A stretch of DNA of 64,000 nt. Source: Nitratireductor pacificus pht-3B (lineage in GTDB: Bacteria; Pseudomonadota; Alphaproteobacteria; Rhizobiales; Rhizobiaceae). Shown in pieces: positions 20,327 through 29,737 of the stretch (its first letter is position 1; every line of letters begins with the position of its first letter). The stretch lies in NCBI RefSeq assembly GCF_000300335.1, contig NZ_AMRM01000001.1, positions 270,173 to 334,172 of the forward strand. The letters are read 5' to 3'. Under the pieces are notes generated by a model. That model saw nothing but the letters and a program-made list of their open reading frames with translations, did no database searches and had not been told where the DNA came from. A program made the position numbers and the translations under genes.

Positions 20327-21784
20327 CTATCTCTCCCAGAAAACGGGCGTGAAAATGACAAGAACCGCCAGAATTTCAAGCCTTCCCATCAGCATGGCGA
20401 AGGCCATGATCCATTTGGCGATGTCGGGTAGGGGCGCGAACGTGCCGGCCGGGCCGACAATCGGGCCGAGACCGGGGCCGACATTGGTCAGGCCGGTCAG
20501 GGCGGCGGAGATGGCGGTCATGAAATCCAGTCCGGTAGCGGCCAGCAGCAGGATGATAAGCGCCCAGATGACGAGGAACGCCGACATGAACAGGACGACC
20601 GCGCGCTGCAGGTCGTCTTCCACCGGACGGTCGCCATAGCGGACGGTGACCACCGTGTTGGGATAGACGAACCGCCGCAGGCCGTTGGCCAGCAGCTTGA
20701 ACAGGATCAGGAAGCGGTAGGCCTTGATGCCGCCGGTCGTCGAGCCGGAGCAGCCGCCGAGGAACATGGCGACGAAGGCGGCGGCGACGGCAAACGGGCC
20801 CCATTGCGAATAGTCGTCGCTGGCATAGCCGGCCGTGGTGATGATCGAGACGAAGTTGAACGCCGAATGGGTCAGGGCTTGCAGGAAGGGCGTGTCGTTG
20901 GCCAGCCGGAGATAGACAGCCACCGCCAGGACGAACACTACGACATAGCCGGCGAAAACCCGGATCTGCGGATCGCGCAGTGCATCGAGGCGGCCGCGCA
21001 CGGCGAACAGGATCAGGATCGAGAAGGGCAGGGCGCTGACGAACATGAAGAGCGTGCCGACCCAAAGAACGGCGGGATTGTCGTTGTAGTATCCCATCGA
21101 GGCATCATGCGTGGAGAAGCCGGCGGTGGCGACGGTGGTCATCGCATGGTTGAGCGCATCGAACATGCGCATGCCGGCCGCCGCATAGGCGATGCCGCAG
21201 GCAAGCGTCAGAAGGGCGTAGATGCTGACCAGGCCGACGGCGAAGGTCGAGAAGCGGTCGAAGGGGCGGTCCTCGATGTCGGAGGATTCGATGCGGAAAT
21301 AGGAGACGCCGCCGACATTCAGAAAGGGCAGGATGAACAGGCCGAGGGCGATCACGCCAAGACCGCCGATCCATTGCAGGATGGAGCGCCATAAGAGGAG
21401 GCCGGGCGGCATGCCGTCGAGGCCGACGATGATGGTGGCGCCGGTCGCCGTGACGCCCGAAACCGATTCGAAAACCGCATCCGCGAGGCTGAAATCGATG
21501 GAGGAGGCAATCATGGGCACCGCGCCGACGACGCAGGCCGTCAGCCACATCAGATTGACCACGAGGAAGCCGAAACGCGACGAGATGACCGGCGCGCGTC
21601 CCTGGGTGGCGAGCGACACGCCGGTGGCAAGGCCGCCGGTGAACAGGGCCGAAAAGGCGAAGACGCGCCAGTCGTCATTGCCGTAATAAAGATCGACGGC
21701 GGCGGGAACGAGCATGGCAGCCGACAGGTAGATCGCGAACACCGCCGCTATGTGAAGCGCGGCGCGGATGGCTAAGTACTGCAA
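20327..21784 (-). CDS. trkH: TrkH family potassium uptake protein
   Basis: Membrane pore subunit of the Trk potassium system, 485 residues, with the four-fold M1-P-M2 repeat. Selectivity-loop regions are recognisable: GVTATGATI, AMTTVATAGFSTHD, FNFVSIITTAGYAS and LTGLTNVGPGLG. The start is a TTG at 21784 (TTG CAG TAC), since no earlier ATG fits and the LAIRAALHIAAVFA helix must be included; this start is moderately certain. The TrkA partner is not in the window. Confidence 0.94.
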   Translation of the reverse strand: MQYLAIRAALHIAAVFAIYLSAAMLVPAAVDLYYGNDDWRVFAFSALFTGGLATGVSLATQGRAPVISSRFGFLVVNLMWLTACVVGAVPMIASSIDFSLADAVFESVSGVTATGATIIVGLDGMPPGLLLWRSILQWIGGLGVIALGLFILPFLNVGGVSYFRIESSDIEDRPFDRFSTFAVGLVSIYALLTLACGIAYAAAGMRMFDALNHAMTTVATAGFSTHDASMGYYNDNPAVLWVGTLFMFVSALPFSILILFAVRGRLDALRDPQIRVFAGYVVVFVLAVAVYLRLANDTPFLQALTHSAFNFVSIITTAGYASDDYSQWGPFAVAAAFVAMFLGGCSGSTTGGIKAYRFLILFKLLANGLRRFVYPNTVVTVRYGDRPVEDDLQRAVVLFMSAFLVIWALIILLLAATGLDFMTAISAALTGLTNVGPGLGPIVGPAGTFAPLPDIAKWIMAFAMLMGRLEILAVLVIFTPVFWER

Positions 21785-21924
21785 TAAGTGGGTCCCCGGG
21801 GTTGCTCTGCTGTGGCTCTACCGCTCAAGCTGCCTCATGACGCGGATTCCGGCGACAGTGGCGTCCCGCGCAGCGATATGCAATAGCCGGGTAGAGCACG
21901 GACAGAGCACGGGCAAGGGACAGG

Positions 21925-23211
21925 ATGAACGCAGAAGGAAAAGCCGGGGGTTTTGCACCCGGCGTTGCCAAGGCCGAAGGAGCGTTGCGCGCGCTCTTTC
22001 CCGAAACGCCGCTGCAGGAGAACGACTATCTGTCGAAGAAGACGGGCGCCCGCGTTTTTCTGAAGCGCGAGGATCTGACGCCGGTGCGGTCCTACAAGCT
22101 GCGGGGCGCCTTCAACTTCTTCCGCAAGGCGATCGCCGGCGGCGCCACGGACGGAACCTTCGTCTGCGCCTCGGCGGGCAACCATGCGCAGGGCTTCGCC
22201 TATGTCTGCCGCCATTTCGGCCGGCGCGGCATCGTCTTCATGCCGGTCACGACGCCGCAGCAGAAGATCGACAAGACGCGCATCTTCGGCGGCGATTTCG
22301 TCGAGATCCGGCTGGTCGGCGACTTCTTCGACGATTGCTATCGCGCGGCGCATGTCTTCGCTGCCGAGAGCGGTGGCATGATGGTGCCGCCCTTCGATCA
22401 TCCCGACATCATCGAGGGCCAGGCGACGGTCGCGCTCGAGATCGCCAGGCAGATGCATGGCGAGAGCGACGCGAGGATCGGTGACAGCCTGGTCATCCTG
22501 CCGGTGGGTGGCGGCGGCCTCGCTTCCGGCGTGACGTGCTATCTGCGCGAGAGCGGAGAGCCGACTGAGTTCGCCTTCGCCGAGCCGGCGGGTGCCGCCA
22601 GCCTGCAGCAGGCGCTGGTCGAGGATCGGCCGGTGCGGCTGGCGCAGGTGGACAATTTCGTCGATGGCGCCGCCGTGGCGGAGATCGGCGCCGAGCCGTT
22701 TTCCCATCTGCAGGATTTCGACGCGCGGGCGGTGCATCTGGTGCCCGAGAACAGGCTCTGCGCGACCATGATCGAGATGCTGAACATCGAGGGCGTGGTG
22801 CTGGAACCGGCGGGGGCGCTGGCGATTGACGCACTGAAGAATTATGCGCCCGAGACGCTGCGCGGCCGCACCGTGGTGGCCGTCGTGTCCGGCGGCAATT
22901 TCGACTTCGAGCGGCTGCCCGACGTCAAGGAGAGGGCGTTGCGCTTCGAGGGGCTGAAGAAGTACTTCATCTTCCGCTTTCCGCAGCGGCCCGGCGCGCT
23001 GCGCGATTTCCTCGACCTGCTGGGGCCGGAAGACGACATCACCCGCTTCGAGTATCTGAAGAAGTCGGCGCGCAATTTCGGCTCGGTCCTGATCGGGATC
23101 GAGACCCGCAACCGCGCCAATTTCGACGTCCTGACCCAGCGGTTCGACAAGGCCGGCTGGGCCTATCAGGACATCACCGAGAACGACACGATTGCAGGAT
23201 TCATCATCTGA
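21925..23211 (+). CDS. ilvA: Threonine ammonia-lyase (threonine dehydratase)
   Basis: PLP enzyme that converts threonine to 2-oxobutanoate, the first step of isoleucine synthesis. The PLP lysine is K58 in the VRSYKLRGAFN motif, the SAGNHAQG substrate loop follows, and VGGGGLASG binds the cofactor phosphate. The 428-residue length with a single C-terminal ACT-like regulatory part (from about residue 340, FRFPQRPGALRDFLD) matches the short IlvA form. The DUF1697 gene follows 13 bp later and is probably cotranscribed. Confidence 0.95.
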   Translation: MNAEGKAGGFAPGVAKAEGALRALFPETPLQENDYLSKKTGARVFLKREDLTPVRSYKLRGAFNFFRKAIAGGATDGTFVCASAGNHAQGFAYVCRHFGRRGIVFMPVTTPQQKIDKTRIFGGDFVEIRLVGDFFDDCYRAAHVFAAESGGMMVPPFDHPDIIEGQATVALEIARQMHGESDARIGDSLVILPVGGGGLASGVTCYLRESGEPTEFAFAEPAGAASLQQALVEDRPVRLAQVDNFVDGAAVAEIGAEPFSHLQDFDARAVHLVPENRLCATMIEMLNIEGVVLEPAGALAIDALKNYAPETLRGRTVVAVVSGGNFDFERLPDVKERALRFEGLKKYFIFRFPQRPGALRDFLDLLGPEDDITRFEYLKKSARNFGSVLIGIETRNRANFDVLTQRFDKAGWAYQDITENDTIAGFII

Positions 23212-23224
23212 GGCGGAGGATGCC

Positions 23225-23761
23225 ATGGACCCGACCCGTTACATCGTGCTGTTTCGTGGTGTCGGCGGCGCCACGCAACTCCCCGTGAAGCGGCTGAAGG
23301 CCGTGCTTGACGATGCCGGCTTCGAGGATGTGGCGACCTATATCAACAGCGGCAATGCCGTCCTGACCGCGTCGCTCGACGAGGCCGGCGTGGTCGAGGC
23401 GGTCGGTGAGGCCGTGCGCCGGGAGATGGGTTTCGACAAGGCGGTCATCGCGCGCGGCGCGGACGACTGGGACCTCATGATCGCCCGCAACCCGTTTGCG
23501 CAGGCCGCGGACGACCCAACCAGGGTTCATGTCTATGCGCTCGAGGCCGCGCCGCAGCCGGAGGACGTTGAAGCACTGGAAGCGAAGGCGGGCGGGACCG
23601 AGCGCTTCCACCTGAACGGTAGGACGCTCTATCTCCACACGCCGGACGGCATGGGAACCTCCCGCTTCGCGCCGAAGATCGAGCCGACGCTGAAGGTGGC
23701 GATGACGGCGCGCAACTGGCGCAGCATGCTGGCCCTGCAGGAGCTGGCGCGCGGCGGCTGA
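23225..23761 (+). CDS. DUF1697 family protein
   Basis: This 178-residue cytoplasmic protein has the DUF1697 pattern: RYIVLFRGVGG at the start, a LKAVLDDAGFEDVATYINSGN segment with the conserved YINSGN, and a C-terminal MTARNWRSMLAL block. The biochemical role of the family is unknown. The ATG at 23225 has a GGAGG ribosome site overlapping the spacer after ilvA. Confidence 0.92.
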   Translation: MDPTRYIVLFRGVGGATQLPVKRLKAVLDDAGFEDVATYINSGNAVLTASLDEAGVVEAVGEAVRREMGFDKAVIARGADDWDLMIARNPFAQAADDPTRVHVYALEAAPQPEDVEALEAKAGGTERFHLNGRTLYLHTPDGMGTSRFAPKIEPTLKVAMTARNWRSMLALQELARGG

Positions 23762-24048
23762 TTTTGCGCTGCACCATTATTTGTTTGCACTTTGCCGGCC
23801 GATGGCCCATATGGCGCTGATAGACGCATGGGCCGGCACAGACCGGCTTTCTTCTCAGAGACTGGTTGCGTCTGAAGCTCCCGCCGTTGCGGCGGAGGCG
23901 AAGCCGGAAACGTTCCGGCACGACAGCGCAGCCGCAGGGGCAGAGGCCCCGGCGTCTTGTCGTTCACAGAAACCATTGCCCGACGGGTTGCGCCCCGCCA
24001 CGGATATTTGCGGCGCGTCGATCGCAGCCGCTATGAAAGACGATAAAA

Positions 24049-25419
24049 TTGACCAATGATAACAATGCGAAACAGACTGGTTTCGCGGAACTCGGCATTT
24101 CCGGCACCCTGTTGAAAGCCGCCAACGACGCTGGCTTCACCGTGCCCAAGCCGATCCAGGATCAGGCCATTCCGCCGATGCTCGAGGGCAGAGACGTGCT
24201 GGGCATCGCCCAGACCGGCTCCGGCAAGACGGCCGCCTTCACCATGCCGATCCTCTCGAAGATCATGGCGCTCGGAACCAAGCGGCTGCGCAAGACGGCG
24301 CGCGCACTGATTCTGTGCCCGACGCGGGAACTCGCCGTGCAGATCGACGAGGTGGTGCGCCAGCTCTCGCATCATGCGCATCTGTCCACGGCTCTGGTGC
24401 TGGGCGGCGTTTCGCGCGGCAGCCAGGTGCGCCGTCTGGCACAGGGCGTCGACGTGGTGATCGCGACACCCGGCCGCCTGACCGATCTCGTCCGCTCCGG
24501 CGAGCTGTCGCTTGCCGAGACGCGCTGGCTGGTGCTCGACGAGGCCGACCGCATGCTGGACATGGGCTTCATCAACGATGTGCGCCGCATCGCGCGCGCC
24601 ACGCATGCCGACCGGCAGACCGCGCTGTTCTCGGCGACCATGCCCCGCGAGATCGAGCAGCTTGCCGCCAGCCTGCTGAAGGAGCCGGTGCGCGTCGAGG
24701 TCGCCAAGCAATCGACCACGGCCGTCGAGATCACCCAGCGCCTGGTGATGGCGCGCACCAAGCAGAAGCGCAAGGTCCTGTCCGACATGCTGGCCGACGA
24801 AACCATGCGTTCTGTGATCGTCTTCGCCCGCACCAAGCACGGCGCGGACCGCGTGACCCGCGATCTGGAGCGCGACGGATTCGAAGCCGCCGTCATTCAC
24901 GGGAACAAGTCGCAGAATGCGCGGCAAAGGGCGCTGAACGGTTTTCGTGACGGTTCGGTGCGCATCCTGGTGGCCACCGACATCGCCGCGCGCGGCATCG
25001 ATGTTCCGGGCATCAGCCACGTGGTGAACTTCGACCTGCCGGACCAGCCGGAAAGCTACGTTCACCGGATCGGCCGGACCGGCCGCAACGGCGCATCGGG
25101 CGAGGCGGTCACGTTGTGTGATCCGGCCGAGAGCGACAAGCTGCGCGCGGTCGAGAAGATCATCCGGATGCGCCTGCCGGTGGTGGCCGACCATACGGGA
25201 GAGCCGGACCCGGCTCGCAATCCCGCCGACGCCAGCGGCCGGGGCGGCCAGCGCCACGCGCAGCCGAAAGCCAGCAATGACGCGGCGCGCGGCCAGCAGA
25301 AGCGTTCGGGACAGAAGCCCAAGCAGGCCGGTTCGGGCGATGCCCACAAGGCGGGCGCCAAGCCGGGCCAGCGCAAGCGCAACAACCGCTACAGGAGGCA
25401 GGGCGCGCGCGCGGCCTGA
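24049..25419 (+). CDS. rhlE: DEAD-box ATP-dependent RNA helicase, RhlE-like
   Basis: Cytoplasmic RNA helicase of 456 residues. Motifs occur in order: Q motif (FTVPKPIQDQAIPP), Walker A AQTGSGKT, PTRELA, TPGRL, DEAD in VLDEADRM, SAT in FSATMP, and HRIGRTGR in the second RecA domain. A basic low-complexity tail from about residue 385 (lysine-, arginine- and glycine-rich) is typical of RhlE and probably binds RNA. The start is a TTG at 24049, which gives MTNDNN; an 8-codon ATG frame (24033-24059) overlaps it. The exact start is therefore less certain than the product. Confidence 0.93.
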   Translation: MTNDNNAKQTGFAELGISGTLLKAANDAGFTVPKPIQDQAIPPMLEGRDVLGIAQTGSGKTAAFTMPILSKIMALGTKRLRKTARALILCPTRELAVQIDEVVRQLSHHAHLSTALVLGGVSRGSQVRRLAQGVDVVIATPGRLTDLVRSGELSLAETRWLVLDEADRMLDMGFINDVRRIARATHADRQTALFSATMPREIEQLAASLLKEPVRVEVAKQSTTAVEITQRLVMARTKQKRKVLSDMLADETMRSVIVFARTKHGADRVTRDLERDGFEAAVIHGNKSQNARQRALNGFRDGSVRILVATDIAARGIDVPGISHVVNFDLPDQPESYVHRIGRTGRNGASGEAVTLCDPAESDKLRAVEKIIRMRLPVVADHTGEPDPARNPADASGRGGQRHAQPKASNDAARGQQKRSGQKPKQAGSGDAHKAGAKPGQRKRNNRYRRQGARAA

Positions 25420-25500
25420 CCTTTCGAAAGGGCTGGGGCGGGCGGCGGGCTGACCCGAGGTTCGCCCCCGCTGGCCCAATTGTTCCTGATCCGGCAATGC

Positions 25501-25605
25501 GCTAATGCATGTCCCATTCAGATGGATTCATTTGAATGACAACGAACATGCATCATTTCAACGTGTTACAGCGTCCTTTGCGCGTCTCATGAGACACGCG
25601 GCGCT
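25501..25605. repeat. Palindromic intergenic repeat, family A, copy 1
   Basis: About 105 bp that match, in inverted orientation, the segment at 37136-37239 with roughly 85 per cent identity. The element has a dyad part (acagcgtcctttgcgcg with its complement near 25567-25605) and an arm with ttcatttgaatgac and catgcat motifs. It occupies most of the gap between rhlE and the MFS gene. It resembles the interspersed palindromic elements of Rhizobiales genomes. Confidence 0.8.
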
Positions 25606-25652
25606 TTAGGCGCGATGATCGTGCCCAGCGGCTGGATCGGGAGGGCGATATC

Positions 25653-26858
25653 ATGGCGGGACTTGTCGCCCTGGCGATCGGATACATCCTGTCGCAATTC
25701 TATCGCTCGTTCCTGGCTGTGCTGACGCCGGCCCTGACGGCGGAGCTGGGAATCTCCAAGGCCGAACTGTCGATGGCATCGGGCGCCTGGTTCATTAGCT
25801 TCGCGCTGATGCAGTTCGTGGTCGGCGTCGCGCTCGACCGCTACGGACCGCGGCGCACGGCCGCCTTCCTGCTGACGGTCTGCGGCGGCGGCGGAGCGGC
25901 GCTGTTTGCGGCCGCGCCCAATCCCATGACGGTCATCGTGGCGATGGCGCTGAACGGTGCAGGCTGTTCAGCCGTCCTGATGGCTGCCGTCTTCATCTTC
26001 GCAAAATCCTATGCGCCGGCGCGCATGGCGATCCTGATCTCCTGGCTGGTGGGCTTCGGCACGCTGGGCAATGTGATCGGCTCCGCGCCGATGGCGGCGG
26101 CCGCCGAAGCCTTCGGCTGGCGCGGCGTCATGGCGGGACTTTCGGTCTTCACGCTCATGACCGGTCTCGCCATCACCCTCCTGGTGCGCGATCCCGAGCC
26201 GGACCGGAGTGCTGCAACGGGCCGGCAGGGCTTTGGCGGCTATCTGGAGCTGATGCGCCTGCGCGTCCTGTGGCCGATCCTGCCGCTCACCGCCCTGAAC
26301 TACGCGCCGGCGGCGGGCATCCGCGGATTGTGGGCCGGTCCCTATCTCGCCGACGTCTACGGTGCCGACGCCCTGCTGATCGGCCAGGTGACGCTGTTCA
26401 TGGCGCTGGCGATGTCGCTCGGCAGTTTCGTCTACGGCCCTCTGGATACGGTCCTGCGGACGCGAAAATGGGTTGCCGTTGGCGGCAACGCCATCGGTGC
26501 CGCCGCGATAGCATGGCTGGCGATGTTTCCGGTCACCGGGGTTGCGGCCACCACGGTCGTTCTGGTGGTGATCGGCGTTTGCGGGGCGAGCTACGGCTTG
26601 CTGATGACGCATGGCGGCGCCTTCGTGCCGGCGCATCTGACGGGGCGCGGCGTGACGCTGCTCAATTTCTTCTCCGTCGGCGGCGCCGGTGTGATGCAGT
26701 TCGCGACGGGCGGGGTGGTGGCCGCCGCCACCGTGCCGGGCGATCCCGCGGCGGCATACCAGACGCTGTTCATGTTCTATGCGGTGCTGCTAGCAGCAAC
26801 GGTGGCGATCTACATGTTCTGCCGCGACGCGCCGCCGGACGTGCGGCACGAGGGCTGA
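25653..26858 (+). CDS. MFS transporter
   Basis: Inner-membrane major facilitator protein of 401 residues with about twelve hydrophobic segments. The GVALDRYGPRRT loop between helices 2 and 3 is the characteristic MFS signature (GxxxDRxGxR). No substrate can be read; the YNfM/CynX-like layout suggests an organic anion or drug. It is convergent with the SDR gene downstream, with only 6 bp between their ends. Confidence 0.9.
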   Translation: MAGLVALAIGYILSQFYRSFLAVLTPALTAELGISKAELSMASGAWFISFALMQFVVGVALDRYGPRRTAAFLLTVCGGGGAALFAAAPNPMTVIVAMALNGAGCSAVLMAAVFIFAKSYAPARMAILISWLVGFGTLGNVIGSAPMAAAAEAFGWRGVMAGLSVFTLMTGLAITLLVRDPEPDRSAATGRQGFGGYLELMRLRVLWPILPLTALNYAPAAGIRGLWAGPYLADVYGADALLIGQVTLFMALAMSLGSFVYGPLDTVLRTRKWVAVGGNAIGAAAIAWLAMFPVTGVAATTVVLVVIGVCGASYGLLMTHGGAFVPAHLTGRGVTLLNFFSVGGAGVMQFATGGVVAAATVPGDPAAAYQTLFMFYAVLLAATVAIYMFCRDAPPDVRHEG

Positions 26859-26864
26859 CCGGCC

Positions 26865-27680
26865 TTACCGCGTCCTCCTGCGGGGGCCGACCGTGCGCTT
26901 GTCCCAGCCTGTCAGGCGGTAAAGAACGAAGAAGATCAGGGGCTTGGGAAACAGGCGCAGCAGCTTGAGCGGCCAGACCAGGCGGCGCGGGAAACTGATC
27001 TCGTAGCCGCCGCGTTGCAGGCCGGCCGCGATGCGCCGGGAAGCGTCGCCGACCGTCAGCAAGGCGGGCATGCGGAAGGTCGTCTTGTCGGTCAGCGGCG
27101 TGGCGACAAAGCCAGGATTGATGATCTGGACGCGGATATTCATCTTCTCCAGATCGAAGCGGAGTGCCTCGATCATGTTGTTCAATGCCGCCTTGGTGGA
27201 GCCGTAGGCGGCCGCCGAAGGCATTCCGAAGAAGGACGTGACGGATCCCATCACGGCGATCTGGCCGTATCCCCGGTCGCGCATGCGGTCGATCACCGGC
27301 ACCAGGCCGTTCAGGGTGCCGAACACGTTGATCTGGTAGCTGCGTACGAAGTTGGTGGTTTCCAGGCGGTCGCCACGCACCGGCAGATAGGCGCCGGCGT
27401 TGAACACGGCGAGAGAGATGGGGCCAAGCTTCTTCTCGATGGCGATGACGGTGCGCTCCATGCCGGCCTCGTTCATCACGTCGCACGGGAAAGTGAAGAT
27501 GCGGCCCTTCAGCGCGTTTTCCTCCTTCGCGATCGATCCGAGATTGTCCTCGGCACGCGCCGTGGCCGCCACGGTGAACCCCTGACGCGCCAGGTGCAGC
27601 GCGAGAGCGCGCCCGATCCCCGTGCTGGCTCCGGTGATCCAGACAACTCCATTCTCCGGCCTGGCCCTGTAGAGCCCCAT
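26865..27680 (-). CDS. SDR family NAD(P)-dependent oxidoreductase
   Basis: Short-chain dehydrogenase of 271 residues. It has the ITGASTGIGRALA cofactor loop, FNAGAY in place of NNAG, the catalytic serine in GSVTSFFG and YGSTKAAL (YxxxK). The C-terminal 45 residues are basic and partly hydrophobic (LKLLRLFPKPLIFFVLY), suggesting membrane association, as in CpnA/YqjQ-like SDRs. The ATG at 27680 is used; the longer frame upstream is unrelated. The substrate is unknown. Confidence 0.9.
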   Translation of the reverse strand: MGLYRARPENGVVWITGASTGIGRALALHLARQGFTVAATARAEDNLGSIAKEENALKGRIFTFPCDVMNEAGMERTVIAIEKKLGPISLAVFNAGAYLPVRGDRLETTNFVRSYQINVFGTLNGLVPVIDRMRDRGYGQIAVMGSVTSFFGMPSAAAYGSTKAALNNMIEALRFDLEKMNIRVQIINPGFVATPLTDKTTFRMPALLTVGDASRRIAAGLQRGGYEISFPRRLVWPLKLLRLFPKPLIFFVLYRLTGWDKRTVGPRRRTR

Positions 27681-27934
27681 GCGATCCCCGTGCAACTGTT
27701 GGTCGGAGGCAGACTTAGCTGCCGGTGCTGCGATTGAAAAGCAGCAAGGGAAGGTGGAGCCCCAGAAAACACTGGATGAGCTGAGAGGTGGCATCCGTTG
27801 CACCGAGGCCCGCGCGCGGCGCGAGCGGAGCGAAACGCGACGTCTTTGCGCGGTTTGGCTCCCGGGCGCAAAATCCCTCCTTGCAAGTGGCGGAATCGCT
27901 TTCTACCCTTCGCCGAAAATTCGCAGAGGTTCGT

Positions 27935-28969
27935 ATGAAAAACTCGGTTGTCGATGCAATAGGAAACACACCGCTGATCCGCCTGAAGCGCGCTTCGGAG
28001 GAAACGGGTTGCGAGATCTACGGCAAGGCCGAGTTCATGAATCCGGGCCAGTCCGTGAAGGATCGTGCCGGGCTCTTCATCATCCGCGACGCCGAGAGGC
28101 GCGGCCTGCTCAGGCCGGGCGGCGTGATCGTCGAGGGGACGGCCGGCAATACGGGCATCGGCCTGACGGTGGTGGCCAAGGCGCTGGGCTATCGCACGGT
28201 CATCGTCATTCCCGACACGCAGAGCCAGGAAAAGAAGGACGCGCTGCGCGTTCTGGGCGCCGAACTCATCGAGGTGCCGGCGGTGCCCTACAAGAACCCC
28301 AACAATTACGTCAAGGTTTCGGGCAGGCTGGCCGAGCAGCTCGCCGCGAGCGAGCCGAACGGCGCGATCTGGGCCAACCAGTTCGACAATGTCGCCAACC
28401 GTGAAGGACATGTCCGCACCACCGCCGAGGAGATCTGGCACCAGACGGAGGGCAGGGTGGACGGTTTCGTGTCCGCCGTCGGTACGGGCGGTACGCTTGC
28501 CGGCGTGGGCGAGGGGCTGCGCGGCCGGAACCGCGACGTCAAGATCGCGCTGGCCGACCCGATGGGCGCCGCGCTCTACAGTTTCTATACCGAGGGTGTC
28601 CTGCAGTCGGAGGGCAGCTCGATCACCGAAGGGATCGGGCAGGGACGCATCACCGCCAATCTGGACGGGTTCGCGCCCGACTTCTCCTATCAGATCCCCG
28701 ACGAGGAAGCCCTGCCGATCGTCTTCGACATGGTACAGAACGAGGGGCTGTGCCTGGGCGGTTCGACGGGCGTCAACATCGCGGGGGCGATCCGTCTCGC
28801 GCGCGAGCTGGGGCCGGGGCACCGCATCGTGACGATCCTGTGCGACTACGGCACACGCTATCAGTCGAAGCTGTTCAATCCGGCGTTCCTGCGCGAGAAG
28901 GGCCTGCCGGTTCCGGACTGGATGGAAGAGACGCCGCAGATCGACGTTCCGTTCGAGGCGGTGGCGTGA
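27935..28969 (+). CDS. cysK: Cysteine synthase A (O-acetylserine sulfhydrylase)
   Basis: PLP enzyme that makes cysteine from O-acetylserine and sulfide. The PLP lysine is K42 in the NPGQSVKDRAG motif; EGTAGNTGIG is the substrate loop (the TSGNTG equivalent) and GTGGTLAG binds the cofactor phosphate. At 344 residues it is somewhat longer than the E. coli enzyme, with a C-terminal tail ending DWMEETPQIDVPFE, a form common in Rhizobiales. The start has an AGAGG ribosome site. The stop overlaps the next ATG by one base (TGATG), so it heads a cysK-alaX-sseA operon. Confidence 0.93.
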   Translation: MKNSVVDAIGNTPLIRLKRASEETGCEIYGKAEFMNPGQSVKDRAGLFIIRDAERRGLLRPGGVIVEGTAGNTGIGLTVVAKALGYRTVIVIPDTQSQEKKDALRVLGAELIEVPAVPYKNPNNYVKVSGRLAEQLAASEPNGAIWANQFDNVANREGHVRTTAEEIWHQTEGRVDGFVSAVGTGGTLAGVGEGLRGRNRDVKIALADPMGAALYSFYTEGVLQSEGSSITEGIGQGRITANLDGFAPDFSYQIPDEEALPIVFDMVQNEGLCLGGSTGVNIAGAIRLARELGPGHRIVTILCDYGTRYQSKLFNPAFLREKGLPVPDWMEETPQIDVPFEAVA

Positions 28970-29712
28970 TGGATCTGTCAACCGAGATCCTTTTTCGCGA
29001 CGATGCCTATCTGCGCGACGGTGCGGCGCGGGTTCTTGCCATCAACGACCGCGGGGGAATCCTGCTCGACCGCACGGTCTTCTACGCGACCTCGGGTGGC
29101 CAGCCCGGCGATACGGGCCGGCTGACGCGCACGGACGGGACGGCGATCGAGATCGCCGCGACGGTGACCGGCGAGACCAAGGAACAGATCATCCACGTGC
29201 CCGCGGCGGGCCAGGCGCTGCCGGAACCGGGCGAGACGCTTCAGATGGCTATCGACTGGGAGCGGCGTTTCCGCCTGATGCGCATGCACACCGCCTGTCA
29301 TCTCCTGAGCGTCGTCTGTCCCTATCCGATCACCGGGGCTTCGGTGAGCGAGGACGATTCACGGGTCGATTTCGATCTGCCCGACGCCGGTTTCACCAAG
29401 GAGGCCGTCACCGAAAAGCTGATGGAACTGGTGCAGGGCGACCATGCCGTCTTCAACCGCTGGATCACGGAGGAGGACCTGACCGCCAATCCGGGCCTGG
29501 TGAAGTCGAAGAACGTGCGCCCGCCGAAGGGGGCCGGGCGCGTCCGCCTGGTCTGCATCGGCGAGGATGCGGCGGTCGACAGCCAGCCCTGCGGCGGCAC
29601 GCATGTGGCGCGCACCGGCGAGGTGGGCGAGATCCACATCGGCAAGATCGAGAAGAAGGGGCGGGAGAACCGCCGCTTCCGCATCCGCTTCGGCCCGATG
29701 CCGGCGGCGTGA
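28969..29712 (+). CDS. alaX: Alanyl-tRNA editing protein (AlaX family)
   Basis: Free-standing editing domain that deacylates Ser-tRNA(Ala) or Gly-tRNA(Ala). The zinc ligands are H107 and H111 (HTACH) and C208 and H212 (CGGTH). The 247-residue length and the FYATSGGQPGDTG motif fit AlaX-M/AlaX-L. Translation is coupled to cysK through the TGATG overlap. Its place between cysteine synthase and a sulfurtransferase is notable: it may link translation accuracy to serine and cysteine metabolism, which is an inference. Confidence 0.93.
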   Translation: MDLSTEILFRDDAYLRDGAARVLAINDRGGILLDRTVFYATSGGQPGDTGRLTRTDGTAIEIAATVTGETKEQIIHVPAAGQALPEPGETLQMAIDWERRFRLMRMHTACHLLSVVCPYPITGASVSEDDSRVDFDLPDAGFTKEAVTEKLMELVQGDHAVFNRWITEEDLTANPGLVKSKNVRPPKGAGRVRLVCIGEDAAVDSQPCGGTHVARTGEVGEIHIGKIEKKGRENRRFRIRFGPMPAA

Positions 29713-29737
29713 CCAGTAACGAGACAGGCGGGACGTG

